DNA of 64,000 nucleotides from Thalassospira australica (lineage in GTDB: Bacteria > Pseudomonadota > Alphaproteobacteria > Rhodospirillales > Thalassospiraceae): contig NZ_JRJE01000030.1 of NCBI RefSeq assembly GCF_000763295.1, forward strand, positions 62,001-126,000. The letters run 5' to 3'. Below the pieces are notes generated by a model. It was not told the DNA's origin and did not search any database. It worked only from the letters and a program-made list of their open reading frames with translations. Made by a program: the position numbers and the translations under genes. How positions within the stretch are numbered: the stretch's first letter is position 1; every line of letters starts with the position of its first letter. Positions 47,472 to 57,055 of this stretch are shown here, piece by piece.

Positions 47472-48173
47472 ATGAGCACACAAACGCCTGACGAGAAAAA
47501 AGTAAAACTTTGGGATTTCCCTGTCCGTCTGTTTCATTGGGCACTTGTGGCCGCGATTGCGACGTCCTGGTGGACCAACCGACAGGTGATGATCGATATC
47601 CACGCGATTGCCGGATACACAGTCCTGGCCCTTGTTCTGTTTCGCATCGTTTGGGGTTTTGTCGGCAGTTCAAATGCCCGCTTCACATCCTTTTTGACGG
47701 GGCCGGGCAAGGTGGTCGATTATGCCCTTAAAATACCCAAAGGATCGATGTCTGATTTGACCTATGCTGGGCATAATCCGGCCGGGGGATGGATGGTTGC
47801 AGTGCTGATCCTGTTGGTGGGGGTGCAGGCAGTAAGTGGGCTTTTTGCAAGCGAAGATACGTTTTTGTTCTTTGATGGGCCGCTGGTTGCCTATGCCAGC
47901 GCGGATGTCGCCCGTGTTATGAACTGGATCCATCACACCAACATCAACCTGATATACGCCGCTGTCGGATTGCACGTGTTTGCTGCATTGTTTTATCTGG
48001 TGGTCAAACGCGAAAACCTGATTGGTGCGATGGTTACCGGTGTGCGCAAGGTGCCTGTTGATCTTGCTGATCGTTTCATGCGGATCAATTTTGCATCCCC
48101 TGTACTGGGCATCATCATATTGGGCGTTTGTGGATTGCTGGTCTGGGGTGGAGTCACACTTGCGCGGGGCTAG
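47472..48173 (+). CDS. Cytochrome b561-type membrane protein
   Basis: The 233-residue protein has four to five membrane spans and several histidines positioned to bind two b-type hemes: FPVRLFHWALVAAI, DIHAIAGYTVL, NWIHHTNINLIY and GLHVFAALFY. It belongs to the Ni/Fe-hydrogenase/b561 family of quinol-oxidising cytochromes. Divergent from the imelysin cluster and sharing its Fur box, it may supply electrons to the periplasmic heme proteins. A strong terminator follows. Confidence 0.88.
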   Translation: MSTQTPDEKKVKLWDFPVRLFHWALVAAIATSWWTNRQVMIDIHAIAGYTVLALVLFRIVWGFVGSSNARFTSFLTGPGKVVDYALKIPKGSMSDLTYAGHNPAGGWMVAVLILLVGVQAVSGLFASEDTFLFFDGPLVAYASADVARVMNWIHHTNINLIYAAVGLHVFAALFYLVVKRENLIGAMVTGVRKVPVDLADRFMRINFASPVLGIIILGVCGLLVWGGVTLARG

Positions 48174-48198
48174 AACCCGAAGGAAAATGGCTGTGATA

Positions 48199-48248
48199 CC
48201 AAAGAGCCCGCTGTGAACCGATTTTGATCACGGCGGGCTCTTTGGTTT
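48199..48248 (+). terminator. Terminator after cytochrome b561 gene
   Basis: AAAGAGCCCGCtGTGA pairs with the ATCACgGCGGGCTCTTT arm across a short loop, followed by GGTTTG. Confidence 0.85.
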
Positions 48249-48362
48249 GAAGTAAGTTCCCCGGTCGGTATTTTCAAATAAGCTGAGGGGGCAGCTATGG
48301 GGAGAAAACCGGGCCGGGGGGGCTCGCCATCATTGGGGGCGGCGAGAAAAACTCAGGTGGAT

Positions 48363-48827
48363 TTACTTGGTGCGGTACTCGTCGTGGCACCCTTTGCAGG
48401 ATTTACCAAGATTGCCCATGGCGGCACCCATTGCTGATTTGTCCCCGGCAGCAGCCGCCATTGCAAGGGCCGCGTCCTTAAGCACCGGGAAGCGGGCGGA
48501 AAAATCATCCCAGTTCGCCCAAATGTTTTCATTTGCAGTGGTTTTTACCGTGGCATCCATGGTTTTGGGCTCAAACGCGTCCGGTGCTGCGGTTGCAGCA
48601 AAGGCGATGCCATTGGCAAGGTTGCGAACAACCGGATCGGGCAAATCGCACTGCCCTTTCAGATAGCAACCAAGTGTTCCCATCGCACCACCGATGCCAT
48701 CCATCAGCATCTTGCGGTTTTCGACAGTTGTGTTGTCCATCATCTCGTCAGCATTGGCAGTCATCGGGGCCGATGATCCGGCGGCGATGATTGCGCCCAG
48801 CAGGCCTGCAGTAACAAGGTGCTTCAT
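48363..48827 (-). CDS. Cytochrome c' / c556-type protein
   Basis: The 154-residue protein has a signal peptide ending at TANAD (about 26), a four-helix-bundle composition, and a heme-binding CKGCH near the C-terminus (GNLGKSCKGCHDEYRTK), the diagnostic position for cytochrome c'. Family members bind NO or take part in periplasmic electron transfer. It converges on the cytochrome b561 gene, which may be its electron donor (inference). An inverted repeat (CGAAGCA/TGCTTCG, 48896-48915) lies upstream. Confidence 0.9.
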   Translation of the reverse strand: MKHLVTAGLLGAIIAAGSSAPMTANADEMMDNTTVENRKMLMDGIGGAMGTLGCYLKGQCDLPDPVVRNLANGIAFAATAAPDAFEPKTMDATVKTTANENIWANWDDFSARFPVLKDAALAMAAAAGDKSAMGAAMGNLGKSCKGCHDEYRTK

Positions 48828-49021
48828 GGGTTCTCTCTATTGTCGTTTTGCTCTCACACTGATCGCGAAACAGGCCCTGATTTCTTGTATGTATGCGAAG
48901 CATCTTGTTGCTTCGTGCCTGCCGCTCGGCTTAGTGTCCCAGTTGCGCCCCCGAAACTGGAATCACAAGCGCGTGAACGGAATTAATTTTTCAATACATG
49001 CGCCAAAGGAAATGTCTGAAA

Positions 49022-50536
49022 ATGTCGTCCGTCGCCCCAAATGATATTGCCGATTCGAATGAAGCCACCATCCGTGAAGGACGTGCGCGTGCGCGAAACG
49101 TGATCCGCGATTGGGATCTTAAGCGTGCCTTTATCAATGGCGTTTGGCGTGATGCTGATAGCCGCGAGGTTCTTGACGTTATTGATCCGGCAAAGGGCGA
49201 TGTGATTGGCGCCGTGCCGTTCATGCGGACCTCAGAAGCGCGTCAGGCAATTGATGCTGCCCATGCGGCGTTTCCCGGATGGTCGCGGATGCTGGCAAAG
49301 GAACGTGCAGCGATCCTGCGGCGGTGGCGTGACCTTCTTGAAACCCATCAGGAAGAATTGGCATCCCTGATTACCCTTGAACAGGGCAAGCCCTATGATC
49401 AGGCGCTTCGTGAAGTGGTTGGTGCAATCGCCTATGCCGAATGGTATGGCGAGGAAGCCAAACGTGCCTATGGTCAAACCATGCCTGCGACCCAGCGTGA
49501 CCGACGTGTTGTCGTGCAAAAACATCCTGTCGGAGTGGTGGCGGCGATTACGCCATGGAACTTCCCGTTGACCATGGTGGTGCGCAAATGCGCCCCGGCC
49601 CTTGCAGCTGGGTGCACGGTGATTGTCAAACCGGCAGAAGACACACCGCTTTCAGCATTGGCTGCTGCCAAACTGGCAGAGCAGGCGGGGTTCCCCGCTG
49701 GCGTGTTTAATGTGGTGACAGGCCAACCCCACCCGATTGGCGAAGCGCTGACCGGGGACCCACGTGTGCGAATGTTGTCGTTTACCGGGTCAACCGCAGT
49801 GGGAAAACGCCTGATGGAGCAATGTGCAGCGACGATGAAAAAGCTGTCGCTGGAGCTAGGCGGCAATGCGCCATTTATTGTCATGGATGATGCCGATATT
49901 GATGCCGCTGTTGCCGGGGCAATGATTTCGAAATTCCGTAACAGCGGTCAAACCTGTGTATGTGCCAACCGCATCTTTCTGCAGGATGGGGTGTATGATG
50001 CGTTTGTTGAAAAGTTTGTCGCTGCAAGTACTGCACAAACGATGGGTAACGGGTTTTTGCCGGGTATGGAAATCGGCCCGCTGATCAATCGTCAGGCGGT
50101 GGCCAAGGTTGAACGACTTGTTGAAAACGCCAAAAAAGCCGGTGCGACGTTGATTTATGGTGCAGACCTGCCTGGCGAGGGCCACTTCACCCGGCCGTTG
50201 ATAATGACCGATGTGCCCCATGTAGCGGATTGCTTTAACGAGGAGCTGTTTGCGCCGGTCGCCCCGATATATCGCTTCACCACCGAGAATGACGTCATTG
50301 AACTGGCCAACCGGGTTCGCACAGGGTTGTCATCCTATCTTTACAGTCGGGATATTGGCCGGATTCAGCGCATAGCCGATCAGCTCGAAACAGGTGTTGT
50401 CGGAATTAACGACGGCACCACCAGCCACGAAGGTGCGCCATTTGGCGGTGTGAAGGAAAGCGGGCAGGGACGTGAAGGCGGACATTGGGGGTTTGAGGAA
50501 TATCTTGAACCGAAATATCTGAATTACGCATTGTGA
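49022..50536 (+). CDS. gabD: NAD(P)+-dependent succinate-semialdehyde (aldehyde) dehydrogenase
   Basis: The 504-residue protein has the ALDH motifs TPWNFPLTMVVRKCAPALAA and LSLELGGNAPFIV (catalytic Glu), plus GQTCVCANRIFLQ with the nucleophilic Cys, and GFEEYLEPKYLNYAL at the end. GabD-type succinate-semialdehyde dehydrogenases match best in length and motifs, but glutarate or other semialdehyde use is possible. ATG 49022 gives the normal length. No gabT is adjacent. A 14-bp terminator stem follows. Confidence 0.85.
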   Translation: MSSVAPNDIADSNEATIREGRARARNVIRDWDLKRAFINGVWRDADSREVLDVIDPAKGDVIGAVPFMRTSEARQAIDAAHAAFPGWSRMLAKERAAILRRWRDLLETHQEELASLITLEQGKPYDQALREVVGAIAYAEWYGEEAKRAYGQTMPATQRDRRVVVQKHPVGVVAAITPWNFPLTMVVRKCAPALAAGCTVIVKPAEDTPLSALAAAKLAEQAGFPAGVFNVVTGQPHPIGEALTGDPRVRMLSFTGSTAVGKRLMEQCAATMKKLSLELGGNAPFIVMDDADIDAAVAGAMISKFRNSGQTCVCANRIFLQDGVYDAFVEKFVAASTAQTMGNGFLPGMEIGPLINRQAVAKVERLVENAKKAGATLIYGADLPGEGHFTRPLIMTDVPHVADCFNEELFAPVAPIYRFTTENDVIELANRVRTGLSSYLYSRDIGRIQRIADQLETGVVGINDGTTSHEGAPFGGVKESGQGREGGHWGFEEYLEPKYLNYAL

Positions 50537-50614
50537 TCTGGCGTCAAAGCCCAAAGTGACCCGCCGCGAAGCGGTGATGAAAATCGCCCGATAACCATGT
50601 TTTCGCTGGATCGG

Positions 50615-50651
50615 AAAACGACAATATCTATTGAGGATATTGTCGTTTTTT
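50615..50651 (+). terminator. Terminator after the semialdehyde dehydrogenase gene
   Basis: AAAACGACAATATC (50615-50628) pairs with GATATTGTCGTTTT (50636-50649) and is followed by further T. Confidence 0.93.
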
Positions 50652-51078
50652 GTTTTTGGTCGAGCTATGCGAAATTGTGGGTTCGGAGTCCGGCGAAAAT
50701 ATTCAAAGTTTCAACCGTATTTGGCGAAAAATTCACCTGTACCAAATATTTTTCAGTGTTTTTTCTTCTGCCGTCCGGGTGTTTTCGCGCGAAGAGGGCA
50801 ACGGTTTAGCCCCTAAAGGTCAAGGTCTGCCCCGGACGTTCATCAAGATGACTTACAAAAAACGAGGCAAATGAACGCTTTATTTGTCATGATACAAGCA
50901 TGTGAAATATGCATGATGAAAATGTGACAAGCAGTCGAATAGGTATGCGTCAAATGCATATTTGGGGTGAGAAAACTCTGCTCGTAGAAGCGATGGAACA
51001 GGCGTACATGGGGTTTAGCAAATAACACAGCGAAACCCCGGCGGGAACAATGCCGGATGTTTTTAAAAGGAAGCGGAC
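50652..51078 (+). other. Noncoding leader region of a small gene
   Basis: About 430 bp of AT-rich DNA without a convincing ORF. A weak hairpin CCGGC/GCCGG (51038-51056) followed by ATGTTTTT lies just before the small gene and might attenuate it. Confidence 0.4.
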
Positions 51079-51240
51079 ATGAAAATGTATCGTGATTATG
51101 ATCTGGTAGCCCTGCAGCGTGAAGCTGAATATCTCCGTGCACAAGCGATTCGCAGCATGTTTGTTGCGTTGGTCCGCAAAGTCGGCGCTTTGTTTGGTGC
51201 GAACCGCAAGCCACATGGCGGCGTTCCGGCTGGCGCATAA
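51079..51240 (+). CDS. Small basic alphaproteobacterial-type protein (53 aa)
   Basis: ATG 51079 follows AAGGAAG, and the gene is closed by a strong terminator 50 bp after the stop, which supports its reality. The protein begins MKMYRDYDLVALQREAEYLR and continues AQAIRSMFVALVRKV, one amphipathic helix with acidic and basic faces, followed by a Gly/Ala tail. Similar tiny RSP-type or DUF1127-like proteins are common in alphaproteobacteria, some tied to stress or phosphate control; this particular family is not certain. Confidence 0.7.
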   Translation: MKMYRDYDLVALQREAEYLRAQAIRSMFVALVRKVGALFGANRKPHGGVPAGA

Positions 51241-51289
51241 TTCTGCAGCCAAGCAATACCAGCGGCCGGTCAACCGGTACGCAGACAAT

Positions 51290-51325
51290 GACACCCCCTG
51301 TATCACAATGATGCAGGGGTGTTTT
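51290..51325 (+). terminator. Terminator after the 53-aa gene
   Basis: ACACCCCcTGTATCA and the TGATGCAGGGGTGT arm pair across a short loop and are followed by TTTTTG. Confidence 0.88.
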
Positions 51326-51406
51326 TGTTTGTGCTCTTCACCTTGATGCCCCGCACCGTTATTAAAGGGGGACAAGCCCCACCCAATTGCGCAGAAGTTG
51401 GTCTTT

Positions 51407-52195
51407 ATGAAACTTGCCCATTACGCCTTTGGCGACGAAAACCGCGATAACGGTACCATCGTGATCATCCATGGCCTGTTTGGTCAGGCGCGGAACTGGA
51501 CGGCCATTGCCCGACGCCTTGCCGAGAAATACCACGTGGTTACGGCTGATTTGCGCAATCACGGCAGATCAGACTGGGACATGGAAATGACCTATCCCGC
51601 GATGGCAGGGGATCTGGCCGAACTGATCCGGGACGTTTCGGACAAACCGGTTCATCTGGTCGGGCATTCCATGGGGGGCAAGGCATCCATGATGTTGACC
51701 CTTTCGGCTGATGCAGATCTTGTGGCGGACCTTGTGGTGGTTGATATTGCCCCGGTACAATATGACCATGACTATAGCGGTTATATTGAAGCGATGCGGT
51801 CGGTTGATTTCGAAAAAATTTCCCGCCGCGCCGAGGTCGAAGACGCCCTGTCATCAGGGGTATCGGAAAAAGGTGTTCGCCAATTCCTGGCCCAGAATGT
51901 TGCGACCGACAAGGAAACGGGTGCCATGTCCTGGCAAGTCAATATTGATGCCATGGCAGAACATCTTGGCGATATTACCGGCTGGCCCGAGGGCGGGCTT
52001 GCTGATCAGTATGATGGTGATGTGCTGTTTATTTCGGGTGCCAATTCACATTATGTCGATCCCAAGGACCGCGACCACATCAAGTCACTGTTTCCCAAGG
52101 CCGCCTTTACCAGCATCAAGGGGGCAGGTCATTGGGTGCATGCCGAAAAACCCGATGCGGTATTGCTCACCCTGTCTGCTTTCCTGAACCGTTAA
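51407..52195 (+). CDS. Alpha/beta hydrolase (YbfF-like esterase)
   Basis: The 262-residue protein shows the full catalytic set: oxyanion HGLFGQARNW, nucleophile elbow VGHSMGGKASM (GHSMG), acid in the HYVDPKDRDH region, and His in GAGHWVHAEKP. This layout matches YbfF-type acyl-CoA or short-chain esterases. ATG 51407 is used; TTG 51398 is possible. A Nudix gene follows after 24 bp, so the two probably form an operon. Confidence 0.88.
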   Translation: MKLAHYAFGDENRDNGTIVIIHGLFGQARNWTAIARRLAEKYHVVTADLRNHGRSDWDMEMTYPAMAGDLAELIRDVSDKPVHLVGHSMGGKASMMLTLSADADLVADLVVVDIAPVQYDHDYSGYIEAMRSVDFEKISRRAEVEDALSSGVSEKGVRQFLAQNVATDKETGAMSWQVNIDAMAEHLGDITGWPEGGLADQYDGDVLFISGANSHYVDPKDRDHIKSLFPKAAFTSIKGAGHWVHAEKPDAVLLTLSAFLNR

Positions 52196-52219
52196 TGCGA
52201 AGGCCAAAGGAAAACCATT

Positions 52220-52837
52220 GTGTCAGAACTTCCCAAAGGTTGGTCAATTCCCAAAGCGGAACATGTGCGGGTCGGTGATATCGATTGCCTGTCCGACGAT
52301 TGGTATCGGCTTTATCGGGTCAGTTTCGATCTGAAACGGTCTGATGGATCATGGCAGCATCAAACCCGTGAAACCTATGAACGGGGCAATGGGGCAGGCA
52401 TTTTGCTTTATAACCCGACCGATCGGACTGTCATTCTGACCCGTCAGTTCCGGTTGCCTTCCTTTGTGAATGGCAATGAAGACGGCATGTTGATTGAAGT
52501 GCCTGCGGGGTTGCTTGATGACCGCGATCCGGCGGCGGCCGTGATTGCCGAGGTCGAAGAAGAAACCGGTTATAAAATTGGCAAACCGCGTGAGGTGTTT
52601 GACCTGTTCATGAGCCCGGGATCGGTGACCGAACGCCTGCATCTGTTTGTGGCCGAAGTAACCCGCGATCACCGCGAAGGTGAGGGCGGTGGTCTGCATC
52701 ACGAAGGCGAAGACATCGACGTTCTGGAAGTTGGCTTTGCCGATGTTCTTGCGATGATGGCGGATGGGCGCATTCGTGATGCCAAAACAGTCATCTTGCT
52801 ACAGCATGCGCTTCTGAACGGGCTGTTTGGCAAATAA
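52220..52837 (+). CDS. Nudix hydrolase, NudK/GDP-mannose pyrophosphatase-like
   Basis: The 205-residue protein carries a Nudix box beginning PAGLLDDRDPAAAVIAEVEE and ending ETGY. The canonical Arg is Ala, a deviation typical of the NudK branch, and the upstream LTRQFRLPSF and VPAGLLD motifs match that family. Likely hydrolyses GDP-mannose or ADP-ribose-type nucleotides. GTG 52220 start. Its stop lies 5 bp from the convergent SDR stop. Confidence 0.82.
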   Translation: MSELPKGWSIPKAEHVRVGDIDCLSDDWYRLYRVSFDLKRSDGSWQHQTRETYERGNGAGILLYNPTDRTVILTRQFRLPSFVNGNEDGMLIEVPAGLLDDRDPAAAVIAEVEEETGYKIGKPREVFDLFMSPGSVTERLHLFVAEVTRDHREGEGGGLHHEGEDIDVLEVGFADVLAMMADGRIRDAKTVILLQHALLNGLFGK

Positions 52838-52842
52838 TCCCG

Positions 52843-53583
52843 TTACCAAGGTAGCGCCTTACCATCATAACTATAAAACCCGCCGGAATTTTCTGCACTG
52901 AGCTGATCAAGCACAGACAGCATATTGGCCGTGGCCTCAAGCGGGCTTTGAACCCTAAGTCCGGCTTTGGCGAATGGGCCGGAAAGTCCGGTGTCCACCG
53001 TACCCGGATGCAGGGCAACACAGACTGCTTCGCGTTTGCTGCGTCCGATTTCAATCGCCGCGCATTTCACAAGCTGGTTAAGCGCCGCCTTGGCCGCGCG
53101 ATAACCATACCACCCGCCCATGCGATTATCACCAATGCTGCCGACCTTGGCTGACAAGGTCGCAAAAACCGATTTGCCAGACCGTGGTAACAGCGGACAG
53201 AAATGTTTCATCAAAAGGGCCGGGCCGATGGCATTGATCTGAAACTGCTTTGCCATGTAGTCGGGGTCAATCTGGCGCAGGGATTTTTCCGGCAGAAACG
53301 CATCGTCATGCAGATAGCCGGTTGCATCAATGATCAATCGAATGTCGCGGCCAGATTGCTGTGCCTGTTGTTTTGCGTGATCTGCACAGGTTGCAATGGT
53401 TCCGGGTTTTGTCAAATCGAGTGCCGATGTGGTTGTGCGGGCATATTGCAGGATTTTCGCAAAATGCCCCGATGTTGTCAGGTGGGTGATAAAGGCCTTG
53501 CCGATGCCGCCGGTCGCGCCAATCACGATGGCGATCCCGTCGTTTGGCATGCTGTGCCAGTTCGCTTTCGGGAAATCTGCCAT
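52843..53583 (-). CDS. Short-chain dehydrogenase (CsgA-like)
   Basis: The 246-residue SDR has IVIGATGGIGKAFI for cofactor binding, the second motif DATGYLHDD in place of NNAG, catalytic Ser in FATLSAKVGSIGD and YGYRAAKAALNQ (Tyr-x3-Lys), and PGTVDTGLSGPF. This is typical of the CsgA/C-factor-like SDR branch whose substrates are mostly unknown. ATG 53583 is preceded by AAGGTG. Monocistronic. Confidence 0.85.
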   Translation of the reverse strand: MADFPKANWHSMPNDGIAIVIGATGGIGKAFITHLTTSGHFAKILQYARTTTSALDLTKPGTIATCADHAKQQAQQSGRDIRLIIDATGYLHDDAFLPEKSLRQIDPDYMAKQFQINAIGPALLMKHFCPLLPRSGKSVFATLSAKVGSIGDNRMGGWYGYRAAKAALNQLVKCAAIEIGRSKREAVCVALHPGTVDTGLSGPFAKAGLRVQSPLEATANMLSVLDQLSAENSGGFYSYDGKALPW

Positions 53584-53698
53584 AAGATGCACCTTTGTTT
53601 GTGGTTTTAACATCTTACGGCAAAAATCAGGGTGTGGTTCAAAACCGCAAAAAGGTGCGAACCCAAGAGTTTAATCAGAAGCCAGACCGGGATCAGCG

Positions 53699-55558
53699 TC
53701 AGGGGGCGGCATCTGGTGTCGCGGTTTTTGCACCCGCATCGTTTTGTTCTTCATGTTCATCACGCATGATTTCAAACAGCGTTTCATTCTGGGCTCGCAT
53801 GGTGTCGATATAGCCTTTATCAATTCCGTTTGCGTTCCATTGTGCGCGAAGTTTTTCAAGCGTTTCGAAATCATGTTTGCGAAACGCGGTCTTTTTGCGT
53901 TCGGCCCGTGCGCTTGAAAGGCCGAGTTCAATCAGCGCATCACGCCCAAGGTTCAGTGCACTTTCAAACGTTTCACGTTCGACGAAATGCGCCCCGGCAT
54001 TTTCAAGTTCGTACACATGGTGGCGGTCAATGGCACGGGCGAGAATGCGCACATTGGGATAGTGTGATGCGACATGGGCAACAAGGGCTGTGAGCTTTTC
54101 GCGGTCGTCGATGGCGGCAACAAACAGTTTTGCCTGTTCAATACCGGTATTGTGCAAAAGATCCGGTCGCGTCGCATCCCCATAAAACCCACGAAATCCG
54201 ATCCGGCCAAGGTTTTCAATCACCTGCGGGTCATGGTCAAGGACCACCACCTGATATCCGCTGGTGGTTAAAAGTCGGGTGACGATCTGGCCAAAACGGC
54301 CAATCCCGGCAACCACGATTGAACCGGTTTGATCAATTTCATCTGCTTCGCGTGAGGTATCTTTGATCAGACGTGGCGCCAGAAGTCTTTCGTGCAGGAT
54401 GAAGGCCGCGGGTGTGAGGACCATCGTCAAGGCAACCGCAAGGGTAAGTTTCTGGACAAGCTCGATCGGTAAAACACCAACGCCAAGAGCAATGCCAAAC
54501 AGAACAAAGGCAAATTCACCGGCCTGGGCCAGGCCGACCGTAAACAGCATGCGATCAACGCCACACATGCGAACGCAGCTTGCGATCACAAACAGAACAA
54601 CGGCCTTGATCAGCATGATGCCAACGGCAAGTGCCAGCAACATTGCCGGTTGATCAAACAACAGGTTGAAATCAATGCTGGCCCCGACAGTCAGGAAGAA
54701 CAGGCCCAGCAACAATCCCTTGAATGGTTCGATATCGTTTTCAAGTTCGTGACGATATTCGCTATCAGATAAAACAACTCCGGCCAGAAACGTTCCCAGT
54801 GCCGGGCTAAGGCCGATGGCATCCATCAGCAAAGCTGTTCCGATCACAAGCAACAAGGCACTGGCGGTAAATATCTCGCGCAGGCGGGAGGCCGCGATAA
54901 AGCGAAAAACCGGGCGTATCAGATACCGTCCGCCGATAATGATCAAGGCAATTGCCCCGACAGTTACCAACGGTTCAGCCCAGTCCGGGACGATATCAAG
55001 TAAAATGGCGCTATGTGCCGATGCTTGTTCGACATCCCCGCCCGTGCCGGAAATGATCAAAAGCGGTATGATGGCTAGCATCGGGATAACGGCGACATCC
55101 TGGGTCAACAGAACGGAAAAGATGCTTTTGCCCCCAACGGTGCCAAGCCAGCCTTTTTCGCCAAGCGTTTGCAAGACAATGGCCGTTGATGACAGCGCAA
55201 GAACCATGCCGATGGCAACCGCTTGCTGCCAGGGCAAGCCAAACCCATATCCAGCTGCGGCAATTAAAAAGGTGGTGGCAACAACCTGCGCCCCGCCAAG
55301 ACCGATAAGCTGCCCCCGCATTGCCCAAAGCATCGAGGGGCGTAATTCAAGCCCGACAAGAAACAGCATCATGACCACACCGAATTCTGCAAAATGCTGC
55401 AGTTCGGTGGTTTCTGCCCCGACAATGCCAAGCGCCGGCCCGATCACGACCCCGGCAATCAGATAACCAAGAACTGACCCCAGCCCAAGGCGCTGCGCGA
55501 TTGGAACAGCAATGACCGCAGCTACAAGATAGACAAAGGCAGAGGACAGTATTTCCAT
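53699..55558 (-). CDS. KefB/KefC-type cation/proton antiporter with RCK domain
   Basis: The 619-residue protein has about 12 membrane spans of the CPA2 antiporter fold (for example DAIGLSPALGTFLAGVVLSD). A TrkA-N/RCK Rossmann domain follows, with VVAGIGRFGQIVTRLLTTSG and VLDHDPQVIENLGRIGFRGF then YGDATRPDLL. The RCK domain binds NAD or glutathione adducts and gates K+ efflux. An acidic/basic helical tail follows. No kefF/kefG ancillary oxidoreductase lies adjacent, so regulation could be glutathione-independent (YbaL-like). Confidence 0.88.
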   Translation of the reverse strand: MEILSSAFVYLVAAVIAVPIAQRLGLGSVLGYLIAGVVIGPALGIVGAETTELQHFAEFGVVMMLFLVGLELRPSMLWAMRGQLIGLGGAQVVATTFLIAAAGYGFGLPWQQAVAIGMVLALSSTAIVLQTLGEKGWLGTVGGKSIFSVLLTQDVAVIPMLAIIPLLIISGTGGDVEQASAHSAILLDIVPDWAEPLVTVGAIALIIIGGRYLIRPVFRFIAASRLREIFTASALLLVIGTALLMDAIGLSPALGTFLAGVVLSDSEYRHELENDIEPFKGLLLGLFFLTVGASIDFNLLFDQPAMLLALAVGIMLIKAVVLFVIASCVRMCGVDRMLFTVGLAQAGEFAFVLFGIALGVGVLPIELVQKLTLAVALTMVLTPAAFILHERLLAPRLIKDTSREADEIDQTGSIVVAGIGRFGQIVTRLLTTSGYQVVVLDHDPQVIENLGRIGFRGFYGDATRPDLLHNTGIEQAKLFVAAIDDREKLTALVAHVASHYPNVRILARAIDRHHVYELENAGAHFVERETFESALNLGRDALIELGLSSARAERKKTAFRKHDFETLEKLRAQWNANGIDKGYIDTMRAQNETLFEIMRDEHEEQNDAGAKTATPDAAP

Positions 55559-55716
55559 AAGTCAGGCTCCGGCAGGGGCGCGTCATGTGAGTTATGAGTA
55601 ATGCGGCAAACGGTGCCCGTGTCGAGCGCACCGGAAGGGATGGTTGGTCTCGGAACGGTCATTCCAAGAGGCAGGTATGTGGTGCGTCTGCATTAACTGT
55701 CAATGCGGGTGTGACA

Positions 55717-55752
55717 AGAAAAAAGCCGCCTCGTTAAACGGGCGGCTTTTAA
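55717..55752 (-). terminator. phaZ terminator
   Basis: AAAGCCGCC and GGCGGCTTT form a 9-bp stem; on the minus strand six T follow. Confidence 0.9.
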
Positions 55753-55765
55753 TGCAAGTTGCGGA

Positions 55766-57055
55766 TTATTCGGCGGCGTTAATCCGTGTGATATCCGGTG
55801 CACTCCTTGCACCTTTGCCTTCTTGATCGTGGCGCCGGATGAATTCCTTGATCCGCGGGCTGATCTGTTCGCGCCAGCGACGCCCGTTAAACACGCCATA
55901 ATGACCAACGCCCTGCTGAATATGATGCATACGCATATTGTCTGGCAGGTTGGTGGTCAGTTTGTGCGCGGCCCGGGTTTGCCCCATGCCGGTAATGTCA
56001 TCACGTTCGCCCTCAACGGTGAGCAGGGCGGTTTTGGTGATGGCGGATGGTTCGACCGGAATGCCCTGCCAGCGCATGGTGCCCTCGGGCAGGCTGTGTT
56101 CATGGAACACGGATTTTAGTGTTTGCAGATAGAATTCCGCTGTCATGTCCATGACAGCAAGATATTCATGATAGAAATTACGCTTGGCGTCCGCGCTTTC
56201 ACCGTCGCCTTCGACCAGATGCAGGAACATGTCATGGTGGGCGGAAACGTGACGGTCCCAGTTCATGCTCATGAACCCGGCAAGCTGCATGAAGCCCGGA
56301 TACACACGTCGCATCACCCCGGCATGGGGCAGCGGAACATGCGAAATCACATGGCGTTCAAACCAGTCCAGACTGTGCTGTTTGGCGAATTTATTGACGT
56401 CGGTCGGGTTTTCGCGGGTATCAATCGGGCCGCCCATCAGCGTCATCGAGGCAGGTTGGCAGGTCTCATTGCCTGCTGCCATCAGGGATGCGGCAGCCAC
56501 CACCGGAACAGATGGCTGGCATACCGCCATCATGTGGGTGTTAGGGCCAAGCTTGCGCAGGAAACGCATCAGATAGTCGATATAGCTATCAAGATCGAAA
56601 TGACCAAGATGGACCGGCACCAGACGGGCATCCGTCCAGTCGGTAATATAGACGTCATGATCTGGCAGCAACGCTTCGACCGTACCGCGCAGAAGGGTCG
56701 AAAAGTGGCCCGACAGTGGGGCAACGATCAACAGGCGCGGGTCATCGGGCTGCGTCTTGAGATGGCCGGTCTCGCGCTTGAAATGCAGAAGGTTGCAAAA
56801 CGGCTCGCTGTGAACGACTTCTTCGGTAATCGGCACGGTTTCACCGTTGATCACGGTCGAATCAAGGCCGAATTCAGGTTTGCCGTAACGATGGGTAATA
56901 TGGGTAAACACGTCACATGCTGCTGCCGCTGCCCGACCCTGATGGGTATAGGACATCGGGTTGGCAGGATTGCGCAGCCACTTCTTGCTGGCATCCGCGG
57001 CCATCCGAAGCGGGCTGATCGTGGCGTGCTGCAATTCATATAGGTGATACAGCAT
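55766..57055 (-). CDS. phaZ: Intracellular polyhydroxybutyrate depolymerase
   Basis: The 429-residue cytoplasmic protein degrades stored PHB granules. It has a thiol nucleophile in MMAVCQPSVPVVAA (Cys in place of Ser, as in PhaZ1-type enzymes). Flanking motifs are PLSGHFSTLLRGTVEALLPD and VYITDWTDARLVPV, with GVGHYGVFNGRRWREQI near the C-terminus giving the catalytic His. ATG 57055 follows GGGAGTGAG. Two TTGC-N3-GCA-type boxes about 315 bp upstream suggest control by the PHB-sensing repressor PhaR. Confidence 0.93.
   Translation of the reverse strand: MLYHLYELQHATISPLRMAADASKKWLRNPANPMSYTHQGRAAAAACDVFTHITHRYGKPEFGLDSTVINGETVPITEEVVHSEPFCNLLHFKRETGHLKTQPDDPRLLIVAPLSGHFSTLLRGTVEALLPDHDVYITDWTDARLVPVHLGHFDLDSYIDYLMRFLRKLGPNTHMMAVCQPSVPVVAAASLMAAGNETCQPASMTLMGGPIDTRENPTDVNKFAKQHSLDWFERHVISHVPLPHAGVMRRVYPGFMQLAGFMSMNWDRHVSAHHDMFLHLVEGDGESADAKRNFYHEYLAVMDMTAEFYLQTLKSVFHEHSLPEGTMRWQGIPVEPSAITKTALLTVEGERDDITGMGQTRAAHKLTTNLPDNMRMHHIQQGVGHYGVFNGRRWREQISPRIKEFIRRHDQEGKGARSAPDITRINAAE

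Noticed and set aside
49012-49044. Ten-codon upstream ORF overlapping the start of gabD
   Set aside because: Its AUG lies only 1 nt from the ribosome-site core, too close for efficient use; probably chance.
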